NCBI RefSeq assembly: GCF_028389875.1
Contig: NC_084678.1
Location: 11,004,899-11,068,898 of the forward strand
From: Rhea pennata
Lineage: Eukaryota; Chordata; Aves; Rheiformes; Rheidae
DNA: 64,000 nucleotides
Direction of reading: 5' to 3'
Made by a program: the position numbers and the translations under genes. Positions 13,561 through 28,100 of the stretch are shown in pieces. Within the stretch, counting starts at the first letter, position 1. The number at the start of each line of letters is the position of its first letter. The notes beneath the pieces are model-generated. The model made no database searches and was not told the DNA's origin. It worked only from the letters and a program-made list of their open reading frames with translations.

Positions 13561-15030
13561 GAAATACTTTGCTTTAAGAGATACAAAACATTACAAATTC
13601 ACCCCCCTTTCTGCAAGGCCAGTCTTGCACTATAAAGAGTAGCTGTTCTGCAGCAATCTAAGCAATAGATTCCAAAATAGTACAGGGAACTACATAAAGA
13701 TCTGCATATATGTGTTAATCTCAGCAACTGAATAACTGGACTGAATAAATACCAATCAAGCCACTCCTGGATTTTTGCAGGCACGCCTATAACACTGTTC
13801 TACTCAGTCACTATTATTAATTTTTTTTAACACTGAGTTTAGTGACTCGCTAGAATGGGTATGGTAAGCACATTATAACGTAGCAGGATAACTTGGTAAC
13901 CTTGTTAAAGGCTCTTTCCTTCTAATTCAAAATGTTCACTTTTCCTGATTAAAATGGGGAAAAAATAATTTATGTTAGTGGTTACAGTTTAAATAGTCTT
14001 GTACACTTCAAAAGCCTGTTTACCTGTGATTTAAAACCTTGATCAAAGAGATAAGCTGTCTCCACGCTGTCTGTGATCACTGCTTTCATAAGGCTTTTTC
14101 CATGTTTAGTTAACTTCTTTTAGTTCTACTGGAGTATGAATGGATGTAAGTTTTCAGTTTGTCAATATAAGTTTACATACAAATTTGCCAGAGTCTGTAA
14201 TGCTGCATCTGAGGTAATGTTTCTGCAATTTAAGATTTAACAGCTGCTGCAAAGAATTGCAATTGGATAATCACAGTACTGCAATTACTTTGAAGTTGCC
14301 ATCTCACAATAAAACCCCCAGCTTCTTGTGAATGCTGCATTTGGGGTGATTACTAGTTAATTGGAACTGTTTTGAGTGTATAGAGGAAGAAAAGAGATCA
14401 CTAAAATACATTAGTTATTTCTGCTAATTTCATCTTGAAACCTGCAGCAAAACGATTCAAAACTTTATTCTTCTTAATGGCAGTTTGGAGTACAAAGAAA
14501 GAGATTAAAGTTTGACCTGACTTCCTTTTGTGCTTGTTTATATCATTGGAGCAGAAAGAATCTCAGTGCTTGGCAGCCCACTTCCTGAAGTCAGAAAAAA
14601 AAAAAAGCCCCAACCCTACATTTACTGCAAATTGCATTGATATTGTGAAGCTCTGATATCACAAGTCATTGATCTGGTCAAATGTTAAAGACAGAAGTGA
14701 GACTTCTCCTTTTCAGTTACAAATTCCAACACAGAAGACAAGAAACCAGCTCTTTACCTTTGCATCTGCTTGTAAGTTAACTGCTAAGGAAGGGAAAGGA
14801 GACAACATTTTCCCTCCTTGAGAGAAAAAGCCACTTGATTTTCCTGATTGTAACAAACAATTTGTTAAATATGAAATGACTTAACTGAGCCGCTCCTTGC
14901 TGAAGGGGCATCAACATTTATAAATATTTACTTGAAAATATCGTCAGAGTTGAAACTTAATTGAAATGCTAAAGCTTTGTTTGCTTCCCCTGGTTCAGCA
15001 CAGCTGAAACAACAAAACCAGTTGGACGAC

Positions 15031-15076
15031 TTTTTTTTTTTTCTTTTTTTTCTTTCTTTTTTTCTTTTTTTTTTTT
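15031..15076 (+). repeat. T-rich pyrimidine tract
   Basis: T runs broken by single C residues over about 45 bases. Confidence 0.9.
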
Positions 15077-15639
15077 GGTCAGGTATGTGCTGAATTACTG
15101 ACAAAAAGCTTTGGGGTTCTTAAAAGAACTGCAGCAGTGCAGCAGCCAGGGATTTCTTCTAGCTCCAGACAGAATGACTTCATTTAGCTATCTTTGTTGC
15201 TCCTTTTCTGATTGCCTTTTACTGGCTTGTACTGAATGTGTACCTATTTTGCGGTCAGACACAGGATTTAGTATGAAAACACTACTGGAACATCCTTTTC
15301 CAACACATTAATGGGGTTACAAATGAGAGTTTAAGGTTTCCACACAGGCAATTTGTGAGTGTAAAGGGACCAGGTTTTGGTTTTGCTGTAAACCTTCCTC
15401 TCCAAATAAACAAGGACTGTGGGAATAAAAACTGTATTCTTCATATTCCACTCCACTACATTTTGTTTGTTTTCTGCATAAAATTAAATTTTGCAAACTC
15501 CACAGGGAGGTTGTAACATTTTGTACAATTTTTAAGTTTAGTAGATTAGGGTTTTAAAAAGAGGGCTAGAGTAGGTGTAATTACACAAGTGCAGACTTTC
15601 ATAAAGTACACTTACACCTCCTCTGCGCTAGTGTGTTAA

Positions 15640-15715
15640 TGTCATATAAATACTACTGTCTCCATTTTACAGACAGAAGACGTAGGCACAGATCCTCACA
15701 ATCTACCTAGACATG
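15640..15715 (+). repeat. Old MIR/CORE-SINE-like remnant
   Basis: The run actgtctccattttacagac followed by gtaggcacagatcctcacaa fits the same SINE core. It is short and diverged. Confidence 0.45.
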
Positions 15716-18700
15716 TATGTGCTGATCCACTTGCCAGGCTGTATGCTGTGAGCGGCTGGCAGGCCTCCACCCCGCTCACGTGGGCAGATGCCCTGGTTCG
15801 GCTCTTAGCACCCAGCAGTCCTTACCCGGGAAGCCTGGTTCTCTTTTCTAGAGACTCATAGACACAGACAGGGGAGAAGATTTTAGTGTGTAAAGGAGAA
15901 GGAACAATCCCTTGGAATATCCTGAATACAATTAATACACTTTTTCTTCCTGATGATTCTTCACAGCGCTATTGTTTACCTGTGCTACCTGATTTAAAAC
16001 CATCAACAATTTATATATACCATAATACTATTATTATTTCACTCTAGTGTAAACATAACCTTAGTTTATTTTGCTCTAATGCCTAAGAGACTTAGCTATC
16101 TTAACCTAAAGTAGCTCAAACTGGAGAAGGCTTATAGGTCAGGATTCTTGAAAATAAAGAATCTAAATAAAGGTGCTAGTCTCCGTATTCCCAGGCAAAC
16201 TGACACTTGAAAAAACCCATAGCTGAACAAGTTACAGAGTATGGGAAAAATATACCACACTCTAAGACTATTTTATATCCTAGTTTCATGTTTTCAAGTT
16301 TTTCTCTTGGCTCTGCAATATTCAAAACACATAAACAAAACAAGACAAAGTCATCAAGATACAAAATAGATGCTTCTCAGCCTCAGCAGGCATGCTTTAA
16401 ATTAAAGAAATTCAGGAAATGGCACAAAAGTCATGAAGACCATGACAGCTGGAAAGATGGCAATCATTTATAACACTAGCTAGGGGGACAGATGGACTAC
16501 ACCATGACAGAGGTTGTTTTCCCAGCGAAGACAAAGATATCTTAAGATGACTTCTACAGCAGTTACAGGAGGTGACAAAAGGAAGAACTTGAAGAAATAC
16601 ATATTTTTCAAAAGGAGAACAAGCATCATATCTGGACAGCACACAAATTAAATAGGCTAGTGAAGAGCATATCAGTATCTACTCCATAGACAACGCCTTT
16701 GCAAAAAAGTCTCAGTCTAAGAATTTTCCTATATAGGTCTCTTACCCCTGTTTTCACAAGGAAAGAGGTGAAAAACAGAATTTATCACTGTGTATGTGTG
16801 TCATAATACACAAAGATTCTCTTCTGTTTCATAAGAAAAATGTGGTGATGCATACCAGGATGTGGGTGACTGAAAGGTTAGCATTAATATTATGCAAAAA
16901 ACACACGTAAGAAATGGAGAAATAAAATCTACAGAAAAGACATATATGGAAAAAATCTCTGGAACTCCCATTAGAAACACTCCCCCACACAAAGCCAGAC
17001 AAATATTCATGTTTTAGCCTATTTTTCTATGTGCTTTTTCTCTGTAAAGAGCTTTTTAAAAGGCTGACAGCATAATAACCACCATCATCACACTGTGTCT
17101 CTCTGATTGTTCTTCCATGAGTTCTCAGGTATGGGTTTCAAATAAAGCACCACATACACATTTGGAGCTTCACAAGGCCATATACCAGTTGCTGAGTTGT
17201 GCTGAGACTGACTTCAACTGGTTATGGTCTGGTTATGGTCTGCATGGTGCAAGACAGACAGTAGACTGTACTAGCACTACAGTATGAAATTATACATCCA
17301 GATCCTTTAGGGACAAATGCAGCATCTTACTCCACATTTATTGCCATCAACTGCAGTGAAGTAACTCAACAAAATTATTAATGGGAGGGATAAAGGACTT
17401 CAGCTGTGAAGTGTTGACCTATCAGTAGAAGTGCTAGGCAGTGTCTAAAGAAAATGACAGCGAGACGTCAGCAAAGGCAAGGGAGGAGTCTTATGCCTTT
17501 GGACAAACCTTTGTTGTATTAGGAACACTTACTATCCTGAAAAAATTGACTTATTTTCCCGTATGATCCTTCCTCTTGACACCTGTTTCTGTAGTTTTAT
17601 CATCTTTGGTGTTTCAGAATTAAACTACAAAATTATTACTATTTCTGTGGCAGTTTTCCAGGAACTAACAAGTTGTGCTGGTCACAGCAGAAATCTAATA
17701 GCAAACTTGTAGAGCTCTTTCAGTTTCTAAAGAGAGGAGAGTTTGAGACATTTAGAAAGTGGAATAGGTGCCTTGCCATTTTGGAGACTGGCCCTAGAAA
17801 CCTAATGCTATTTTGAGAAGAGTCACCAATGTAAATACCAGACTCCAGAGCAAGATAGTCCATCTTGTTAAGAAAAGGCAAATCAAAAAGCAGAAGATGT
17901 GTCTCAGAGGGCTAAACTTTGCAATTTCAAGATAAACCAGCAATGCGGTCACACTCACTGAACACTGGCCCCAGAACAGGGAATTCTGTACCATCTACCT
18001 ACGTCCTCCTCACTGCTCTCTCTCACAAAGTATTTCATATGCTGTTCTTGCAGGGCGAAAATGAACCTCTGTAGAGCGACTGCAAGTCGATCCCCAGTTA
18101 AATACCACTAGCAGCCTTAGGCAGCCTGTAGCACAGAGGAGGATTTCGCTCCTGTTTGTTGCTCGGCTAATCAGGTAGTGTGATGCAACTGGAGACTGAA
18201 CAAAAAGGGTAGAGCTCCGTCATGACATATCATTTGTCTCCATGGTTTCACATGCTTTTGATGCCGCAAAGACACAGCTAACAGAGGAGGAGAAGGAGGG
18301 TAGCTCTGGGCTTAATGATTTATTTTCCATAATTTGGGACTGTCAGTTGTACCTTCTCTTCGCATGCTAGGAATCCATTATTAATATTTACAAGCAATTC
18401 TTTAGCAAGCCAAAGGTTCATAACTAGAATCAAATTACTGCACACATGATGATACTTTGAGAGATGAGCACTTTATTAGGAAATAAAAGCTTCCAGAGAG
18501 ACTATTTAGTGATGAATACATCAGTTTCTTTAATACTCTAATGTTAATTGCTAGTGAGACAATTATTTTTCTTGCTGGATGATTTTTCTCCACAAGTGAA
18601 ATTGTTGCACTCAATGCTTAGAGCATAATATAATTATTCAGAGTTCAGTAATAGGCAATGTTGCTTTTCCTTTCATTAAACTAGATTTGTGCATATATTT

Positions 18701-21700
18701 GAATAAGGATATATAAGTCATCAACCATGCAACACATAAGTTTTAATTTTCTTAAACTGCTTAGGAAGGAACAATGTGAACCTGGTACTTACTACTCAAA
18801 TGAGTTCAAGAAACGTGACTCCTAGTTACAGATGGTGGCATGAGCAAGTCTATCTCTCAGCACATCTGCCCTGCTTCCTTTTCCCACATATCAGACCTGA
18901 ACAATTGTTCCCCAGGTTTGTAGGAAGCTTTGGGAATTTAGAGATGAATAACAGTGGGTGATTGGCACTATTTTTCAGCTGTTATCAGGTAGCATGGAAG
19001 ACAACGAGCAGTGATTAAGGCCTGATAATATAGCCAGAACGATGGAAGAGGACAGAGACTGGTGGCTCTGTCATCTCACAGGCCTTTCGGTGCCAGAAGA
19101 GCTATGGCAGTGAGCATCATTTTGGAGTGCCATTGGCCAATGACATTCCTTTCCACCACAGGATTTCCTTACATAGTCTTCCTCAGCTTTAAGCCCCTTT
19201 TACAAATGAAGTGATGAGACAGACTCCTGTGTTGGATTTAGGTGGACGGGAAGGAAGTAACTGTCAAATCTTTTTTCCATGGCGCGCACAGTCCCTGTCA
19301 GCCACACTCATGTTGGGTGATACTAACTAGAAGCAAGAGCTTAGCAAAGCTGTGTGCAAAAAGGCAATAGGTGAATCAAGATGATGCTCTCGTGAATAAT
19401 ACTAGCACAGTGCACCTCTCACTGGAGGAAGAGCAGAAAGAAATATTAGATATGTAGGTAGTTTAAGACAGCTGCTTCTCCTTGAAAGATTGAAACAGAG
19501 CACTCCCCTTGTTCGAGCTTTCCGTATGGCACTGCAGATTAGCATTAACTCCATTATATGATTAAAATAGTCTGTATGAATTTCTCTAAAATCTTTAAAC
19601 CATTTAAAAAAAAAAAAACTGCATTCAATCTGAAGGTTTTAGACTCTATTTCGACTGTTTGCCTTATAAAATCCTAGTCTTCCTAAAACCTAAGTTTCCT
19701 CATGAAGCAGAGAAAACATTTTTTTTCTGTTTTTTTCTATTTGCATCTGCAGATAAAGTAAATGTGCAGACTCCTCTAACAACAACATCATGAATGAGCA
19801 AGAAACAGGCAGGGGCTTGGTGTGATAGCAGTAAATGGTGGGAAAGCTCAAGGCCTAAAAGGAGAACCAGTATAACAGACAATTGTGGAATATGATGCAG
19901 CAGAGAATTAAACCCAGCTCTCTCACAGATACCATTTTAAGCAAATAGAGTAATGGAAAAAGAAGTTCTGATGCTGAGCAAGTGGACTATAGGCAAGCGC
20001 CTCTACGCAATTCGTGCTTCTACTTCAATGTAGTGCCAGTAATTATTGCCAGTAATGAAGGAGGAGAAGTAACACATCCATCTGCAGTCATATCACAGTA
20101 CCACAGTGCATAATACCAAGTTTCCCCTCTGTATGTTTTTACATGCTAGGTGCTGATAAAGATCTTTTCCTCTAGTTTCATGTTCGCATGGTATTCTTGT
20201 GTAATGGCCAAACCTGTCTGGTTACACACTCCTCTCTCTGTCCTGATTAACGTCTTTCTTTTTGGACCCCATGAGGGAATCTAGGAAACCTTTGGTATTT
20301 TTGGCCATTCGTTGCATTATCTGGCCTGTCATTCCCTATTTCAGCTGTGGACTGCTCAAAACCCAGCAGTCTACTTTGTGCATTACTTGAAGTCTTACTT
20401 AGCTTCTCTGTTCTCCAGAGCAACTCTTCTTTTAATTGGTACTGAAATCAACTTTAGTAGTAATCAGTCAGTGCTACAGGTATACAATGCAGATGTCCTG
20501 ATGTCTCTTCAAATAAGAATCAAGTCCAGTGTTCAAAGGGAGCCCATAAAGCTATTACAAATGGCATATGATTCTGGGCTTGTAAATTTACTATCAGTTG
20601 GGGTAGTGAACAAGAAATCCTGGATGCTTGACAGTTTTTTTAAATGAAGAGATAACATGTAGTGAAAGGTACTGACTGCAATGGAAAGAACATAATGTAC
20701 AGGCATTCCAGTCCCAATGTGCAGCAAGGCAGTGTTAGCAATGTCCCCTCCTGGGGGACAAACTGACTACCACACCAGTGAGATATTCATTCATTCCTAT
20801 GAACCTTTAAAAAATAAGCTTGCAGCAAAATGAATTAACACTTGTCCTGTAGAATACTTTAGCCTAAAAGACCTGGCTGTATGGGAAGATAAGACACTAA
20901 AAGGTGAATTAAGTAAAAATTACTCTGATGGGACATCCCCATAGAAACTGCTGTTACAGCAATGAGACCTTTAGTTCCTCAAGTCACTTAAAAATAAATA
21001 ATATTAGTAAAAAGACACTTTGCTTCCCAAGCCATTAAGAAGTTTTTCAAAAAGAAAATTTCACCTGAGAAGAGCTTAGTGTTAGTGTTATTATACTAGC
21101 TGTTAACATATCCAGCCGGTGTACAGTACTGCAGTACTACAGTCACAACTTTTTTCCTAATTCTTGAGTTCATCACCCTTTTAATTAATCGATTGTAGCA
21201 TTTAATACATCCCTCCCCAAAATACAAGAGAAAAAGAAAACAATGCATTTGGGTACAATGTATTGTATGAATGGCTAATAGAGAAATGGAGGAGAGTATG
21301 TGTGTGAAAAATGAAAAGTATATCTATTACTGATGCTCGCTATTAAATTTGACAGATAGCATTTGCCTCCAACCTTTAAAGCCAGAAGTGGAACAGATGT
21401 TCATGAAAAGCCAGTTAATTTCCTGCCATTTGTGAACTGATTAGAAACTGAAACATTAGCACACTGACACTTCTTTATTTTTAATCTTGCTCATGTTTTG
21501 AAAGGAAAAGAAAAGAACCACCAGGCGCTAAGCTCTGGTTTTCAGATAGGAATGGCTGCACATTCTTGTTTCCTCTTTTAACCCAAACCCTTTCTGTTAA
21601 GGAAATAGAAAAGAGCAAACCTAATACCCCACAGCCAGTAGCAAAATGAGTGTTGCAAACCATCTTATGCATAGCTGATACAGTGCTGCCAGCACAGTGA

Positions 21701-21979
21701 GTGAATGAGGAAGAGAGAGCGTAGCTGCCGTTTTCTCACACACCTATCTATTGTTGCAGTTGCACAGCGTATGAACAAAGGGTCTGAAGCCGGGTTCAAG
21801 CACTGATACTAAACTGGCAGTTATGCTTGTATGGGTCATTGTCAAAAACCAAGTGTTCTGCCCTGTAATGAGGAACAAGGAATGAGGAACTTTTCCAGTT
21901 TTAGTTTTCAAAAGTGGTGTTACTGAGTTACATTCATAAGAGGCCAAACAGTCTCTGCTTTAATAGTTCCCAGAACAGA

Positions 21980-22045
21980 AATTCAGGGCCAAATACAAAT
22001 CTGGTATAAGCAGGCTCAATTCCATTCAAAACTGAATGGTGTCTC
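21980..22045 (+). repeat. Possible old sauropsid interspersed repeat
   Basis: The phrase gggccaaatacaaatctggt, then ataagcaggctcaattccat and a later ctgaatgg, fits the same kind of old repeat as at 23320 (gggccagatt...ctggtataa...ctccatt...caatgg). Tentative. Confidence 0.35.
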
Positions 22046-22214
22046 CCGATCTTTTTCAAGGACAACTCACTTTTGTCATAAATATTTATGTACTATTATT
22101 AATCCCAGTGGGAGAACTTTGGGCATGCATTATCAGTTATTTATATACTCCCTGCCCCCAGAAAGCTGAAGCTTTTACTCTCTTAAGTTAGATGTGGGAA
22201 GTTACTCAAAAGTA

Positions 22215-22505
22215 AAGCTGGTCAGAAATTTTCTGACAAAACCAGGTTTTGTTGGATAATCACAATTTGTTAAGCCTGAAACATGTTATTTAAAGCATCT
22301 TGCGGTTTGATGAACTGCCACTGAGGCTGAGGCGAGGTCCAATGAAGTTCGTCCCAGAAAGTGCCAAGTTCCCAGCCCCGGGGCAGCTGCTCAGTGAATT
22401 TGACTTTCTTGTCAGTTTCACCGCTGTTCATGTCAATTTCACTGAAGCGCCGCAGACTCCAGGGAGTTCCCAATCTGCAGGGAATTTAGAAAAATCATCC
22501 CCTCA
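22215..22505 (+). repeat. Possible old sauropsid interspersed repeat
   Basis: It begins agctggtcagaaattttctg and later has gggcagctgctcagtgaatt and gttcatgtcaatttcactga. I associate these phrases with a dispersed repeat seen in turtle, crocodile and bird DNA (gagctggtcgaaaatttt...). Family unassigned. The frames on both strands here are a by-product of its composition. Confidence 0.35.
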
Positions 22506-22859
22506 GTAGGGAAAGCAAGTTCAGAACAAGCAAGTGAACAAAAAAGCAAGGAACTCCCTGCAAACTAGAAACCCTGCTTTTCAAGCCAGCTCTGCTCATT
22601 AGTAATGAGAACACAAGTTCTCTGTATCTGAAACCAAGATTTAAAAGATGAGACTCTGTCAGGAAAGATTCTCCATGAGGTCACCACATTAGTCCATGTT
22701 CTGTATCTTTTGGCCATGTTGGGCATACATCTACAACTGAAAAAGCATAAGCCTGCAAGCACGTAATATATACTTTGCTTATCTTTGCTTACATACAGTC
22801 TGAACAGTGCAATCGTGACCAAATATAAGACTCAGTGAGCAGATCTTCTCTTCCTCTTT

Positions 22860-22904
22860 CTGTGCGTATGTGTGTACACATGTGTGCGTGTGCATGTGTA
22901 TGTG
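22860..22904 (+). repeat. Imperfect (TG)n microsatellite
   Basis: TG repeats with interspersed CG, CA and TA steps, the alternating purine-pyrimidine pattern that can adopt Z-DNA. Confidence 0.8.
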
Positions 22905-23319
22905 AAGTTACAGTACAATTGCAAAAATGACAAGCTGGCATACAGTGAGAGCTGCTGGAAGTGCATCGTGTTGAGAGAGAACAGCTGATACACTTCCTTC
23001 CTATGAAAATGTTCTTGGTTCTAACGATTATTTCACCTAAGATGCACCTTTTTGTTATGCATCTGGAAAGGTATGCAACTGTTTTTTGACTGAGTTTCAT
23101 GTTTTAGTAACAGGTGGTTGGAGTAATCCTCAGAAATCAGCACGCAACTCATAAAGCATAACTCGTTTTGAATACTGCTTTTACCATACTGAATCAGTAC
23201 ACACCCAGCTTAAATGTTATGAAACCTCTTGAGTGAAACTATCCAAGTTACCTCTCCCCTAATATAAGAACAGTGAGGATGTTACACAAATATTTGCTTT
23301 TGTATTTTATCCTCAACCT

Positions 23320-23395
23320 TTAAGCCAGATCTTCAGTTGGAATAAATTAGAATAACTAAACTGATGTCAGCAGGACAATGTATATGCTTAAAATT
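23320..23395 (+). repeat. Possible old sauropsid interspersed repeat
   Basis: agccagatcttcagttggaa, then taaattagaataactaaact and gatgtcag, follows the common old repeat phrase gccagatcctcagctggtgtaaatcagcata...gatttcaatg. Short and diverged; family unassigned. Confidence 0.4.
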
Positions 23396-24884
23396 AAAGC
23401 AAATGGCTTCCTGAATCCAGAGTTTTCACTGTCTCACAGAATTTAGCCTTCTTTCCAAAGGTTTGCTAAAAGGTGTACAGTTCCCCTTTAAATTCCTTTT
23501 CTTACTCCACTTTCAAGTTTTCTTTACTTTTAAACTCCTTTCTTCTTCCTACTTCTGCTACCACTCCTCTGCTTCCTCCCCCTGCGGGGGGAGGGGAGAG
23601 GGAAGAATAAGTGCTTTGTTGTTACTCCCCGCCCCCAACTTGTAAAGTTTTCTTCTTCTCATTTCCCTACTGGAAAGTAGCATTTCGCCTATCTTTTGAA
23701 AAAATGCTACAATTTTTAATTGTTAAATTCATGTTGAAAAAGAAAAGAAAAAAAAAAAAAGAAAGGCTTTGTGGGGAGAAAGAATACATCAAGTCTTTCA
23801 CATGTGAAGCGTTAACACTGCAGAACGGGCTCTGCAGTATGATGTCTACATTAGTGATTGTATCACTCCTATTAGAGAGAGTCAGGCAAACTGAGCTAAT
23901 TGAAAAGTGAGAAAGGCCGCTCCCCCTAGCTGCTGCGATTCCATCTCCCTCTCTTTTAAGGCCTTTTAGAGTTTCACTTCTCTATTTTCTATTCTTCAGG
24001 AATTTCCTATTCCCACCTATTTCAGTCCCTCTCCCTGTCCTTCCACTATAAACTGATCAGCTGTTAAACAATTCACAGGAAGCATCATTACTACACTTGA
24101 ACACCTAATGTTCCAGAGAGGGAGGAAATTCAAGGCAATATGTAATTCTCAGCCTGTTCCAGGTTCTCTGCCTACTCACACACATGAAACACACTTTTAT
24201 TTGCAGCTCTCCGGCCTAGAAACTTCCTTTTAAGATGGAAATAGATTTGTAATTGCAGCTCCTTAACTGAGATGGATCAGATATGTATAGCACTAATTTT
24301 GACATCTCTGCTTTAGATTGAGGAGACTAGGTAGATTATAGGCTTATTCCGTTTTCAGCCTTAACTTTAATCCAAAAGCCAGGGGAACAAATTGTTTGAA
24401 AGAAGCAATTTATTGTCTCACATAGGTCAACTGCATAATGATTAATTTCACATAAATCGTAAATGTGCTAAATTAAATTGCCATTGAAGACTCTGGCAAA
24501 AAATACAATAAATGATTAATTTTAAAATCATACAAATCTAACCAGTGAAAGGAGCTCAGAACAGACAGGAAAGGGATCACAGAAAAACTGAGACTTAATT
24601 TGTACAAATGTTGCAATCTTTACACAGAGTCTTCACATCTAAGCAAAACTTAATCCTTTCCAATAATAAAAAACTCCCATTTATTGGTTTATTACATTGC
24701 TTAGGATATTCTGATATTTCTGTATAAACTCATCTGGACTTAAAAAGCTCCCCCTCTCCCTCCAAGAATGCTTATCTGCTTACAGGGTCTTATTGTTAGC
24801 TCAAGGAATAACAAAGTAACAAGGCTTCTGGATAAATTAATTTATTAAAAAGGGTTGAAGGAATGAATATATGTAACTTGGTAA

Positions 24885-25115
24885 AATTATGACTAAGGGA
24901 GGATATGATAACAGCCTAAATTATTTGAAGTGTGTAAACATGACAGACTGGCATGAAATGGTGTGGGCTGAAAATGAAATCAGACAGAATAGCAATGCAC
25001 TCTCCTAGACTATGGAATATTTTGCTCACAGGAGTGGTGTTTGAATCATTTAAAAACTAGACTGGACAAGGAATTGGAGAACACACTACATGGCTGGAGA
25101 CTCAGCTACATCAAA
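24885..25115 (+). mobile_element. Old CR1 LINE fragment, plus orientation
   Basis: The plus strand begins ctaagggaggatatgataac followed by atttgaagtgtgtaaacatg, and later has ggagtggtgtttgaatcatt and aaactagactggacaaggaa. These are landmarks of the CR1 3' region in the right order and spacing, with small deletions. It is well diverged and non-coding. Its right-hand edge is approximate. Confidence 0.75.
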
Positions 25116-28100
25116 GGGTGATTTTCAGTCTATGAGTCACCGTGACAGCTGTGCCCCTCTGGGAAAATGCAGATCACAAAGCTCAGGATGAAGCACATGA
25201 GAGCTAGGGACAAAGCATTCCCTGTCAGGGGATCTGGCTACTCAGCAGTCTTCAACGAAGAAATCGGTTAAATCTAGAGACTGAGCATCTTTAGGACACG
25301 CTGCCAAACAGTCTTCCTTAAAAAAAGGCTCTGCGGTGCGAGACTAGCACAATATTGCTAGTCCCTTCTACTCTGAAAAGGCAACCAGTCAACTAAAATG
25401 GGGAAAAACCAAAACCAAAAACAGACGACACCTCTTGGTAAACCAAGATCTTCTCCCAGAAGAAGTCTGATCCTGGAATGGAGAAATGACCTACAATGGC
25501 TCTGTGAAGTCCACAACACACTTTCCTTCTGCCGATGAAGAGCCCATATACTGGCCTCTGGAGTAAAACGCTGTAATTAGAGTGGACGATCTCAGACAGT
25601 GGTACCCTTAGTCCAGAATGGCATTCAAAAGAAGAGTTATTCTAGATTAAGCACCTTGAAATACATATTCTCTAATAGTTGATTTTCTCATATAACTAAC
25701 CAGGTCCACAGCGCACAAGAATCCAGATCAATAGGGAAACAGGTGCCCAAACATCTTTCATTTTTTATTTTAAACTCATGATTTAAGAGATGATTGTTCT
25801 AAAAATCTTCTCAGTAGAAATTGTTATTTAAATCAGTTTATTGAACGAACACAAACTGAGAAACTGATATATTTCACAAATTTGAAGTTCGCCAGCACTT
25901 TTTGTTAACTAAAACTTAATCCAGCCTAGTCATCAAAATACTCTTGAAACTCTCACATTACCAGTACAGTTATGCCGCAGTGATGATTTGCAATTGTTTA
26001 TATACTTCAGGTAATATTTTTTCTGTGTAAATAACCAAAATGAAAGGAATTGCTCTGAACAGGGTCCACAAAACTAGAAACTGTAACAACAGAAATCCCC
26101 TTTCCTCGTCCAAAATAACTGCAACTGGAAATTACCAAAGACCAATTTCATAAACAAGATATTCACTTTCATCTGAAAGTAAACAGGAATTTGGAAGTAT
26201 ACAGTGGTCACTCTCATTGTCTGTGTACCTCCAGCAAAGATTTCACGCAGGTATCACAGTAACAACATAGTCCTCTAATACACACGAATTGTGTGCATAA
26301 AATTGTTATTGTGGACCAGTAAATTCACCTAAAGGTTAGAAATATTTACTTCATCCACTATACTTTCAAATGGTGATATTCTGCTCTTTCCTATTATACC
26401 AAATTTATTTAGTCTCCCTGCCCCTAGTACACCTAAAACCAGAAAATAAAACTACAGTCCTATAGGAAGTTTGACTTTACAGGGGGTTGAGAGATATTGA
26501 ATTACTGGATTTAGTCCAGTTTAGAAATCTCATTTTTAGAATTGAAAGTTTATTTTTTAAAAATATACTGCACTGTAGTCTGAAATGTAATGCAAACAGT
26601 CATAAAAGTCCCACTTTTCTCCTAAAAATTACATGAAATGTGACTTTGTCAAGCCCTTCCAAGCTTCTCCCTGAACAGAGTTCTAGTTATACTGATGTGA
26701 CTCATAAAGCACTTCATTTCTAACAGTCCTGCATGTAGTTGCCCTTGATTTCCTATGGGTGAATCATCCAGTTCGCAGACTATCACAGACTGCCATTTCA
26801 AGGAACACCCCTTGCTGCAGAGTAAGTGACACAGAGTGCAAGCTACTCCGCCTAGCCTTATTTAGATCTGTTGGATTATTTATAAGTGTCTTAAACTGGA
26901 ATAAAATATATATTCTTCTTATATTCTTACATTCTTATAGCCTGACATCTGCGGTGTATAATGTGTTCTGCTTTACATGAATTTCTCCTCCTTACCCCTT
27001 CAACATTCTTAATTACTAAAAATAACTGGAAGTGAACTACATTCCAACAGCGCGTGAGTTTGTCAAAGGACACTGGGTTTGCTGACAGACACTGTTTGAA
27101 CTTTTTTCTTAAGTATCTTCTTAATAAAGGTACCCCCAAAATGGGTCTTATTAGGAGACATACAATTAGTACAGTGACCTTTGCTTTGGTGTTATCTGAT
27201 CTTGTGCTCTTTCGTTTTCATTTAAACTGATGTTAAACGATGCAGTTGAGATTGTTAAAAGAATTGTTATTTAGGCTACAGAAAATGAATGCAGAATAGT
27301 ATTAAATCTATAAACATCATTTGCTTGTATTACTTATTCTTTTATATTTCTTTAATATTTTTACTCAGTTACAAATAGACAATAATATTGGGGACATAAC
27401 AGTATGCTACTGCAACTGAAAGATATTATTTGTGTATAGTATGGGTAGAGGCCCACAATGTTTCTGTGGCACTTGTACGTACAGTTTCATGTCTAATTTA
27501 AAAAATACTTGTGTGTGCACCAGTCAGGCAACATGTAGCCACTTGTAAATGTAGTTTAACAATCTTCATATGAAATCCTAGAACTACCTTTCTACAGGGA
27601 GATGAAGAAAGTGACCTACAGTGGTACATCCAGTCAATACCTCACCAGCCTCAAAGTTTTGATGTAGGTTTTTAAGCCAAAGACGCATATAGCATTAGCA
27701 AAAAAAATAAAGCCAAGCATATATTTTCAGAGAGATTTGTGCGTCTTTGTCCTCAAGAATATTGAAGAAAAACAGCTACATCATTCGCATTCATGCAAAA
27801 TATATACGAGATAGAACAGTTAACAAGAAAAAAAAATGTTTTGGGGACAATTTCAAAAGCTGTTCTTTTATTTGCATAATAGATCAGATAATTTGTAAGA
27901 CCTGCCATCTCTTATTTCAGTCATCAAACAGGAAACAGAAATAACAGAATGTGACTTGTGACTGATCATGTGACAAGAAAAACGAACAAGGCAGAATCTC
28001 TTCCTGGCCTGTCTATGGAAAAACCACAGGATAGAATTTGTTTGCACAAGCTATTTGATGAATCATAGTGAATAAACAGACTCAAATCAGGTGATTTAAA

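Larger units (their letters stand above)
8716..22200. other. Intergenic, no gene supported
   Basis: No coding exon is supported. The longest frame (10138-10617, plus strand) has no recognisable domain and ends in a purine-rich, low-complexity stretch. It holds several microsatellites, SINE-like cores (9251-9356 and 15640-15715), a local direct repeat (9131-9190) and a stretch near 18040-18480 that resembles a conserved non-coding element. Confidence 0.65.
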
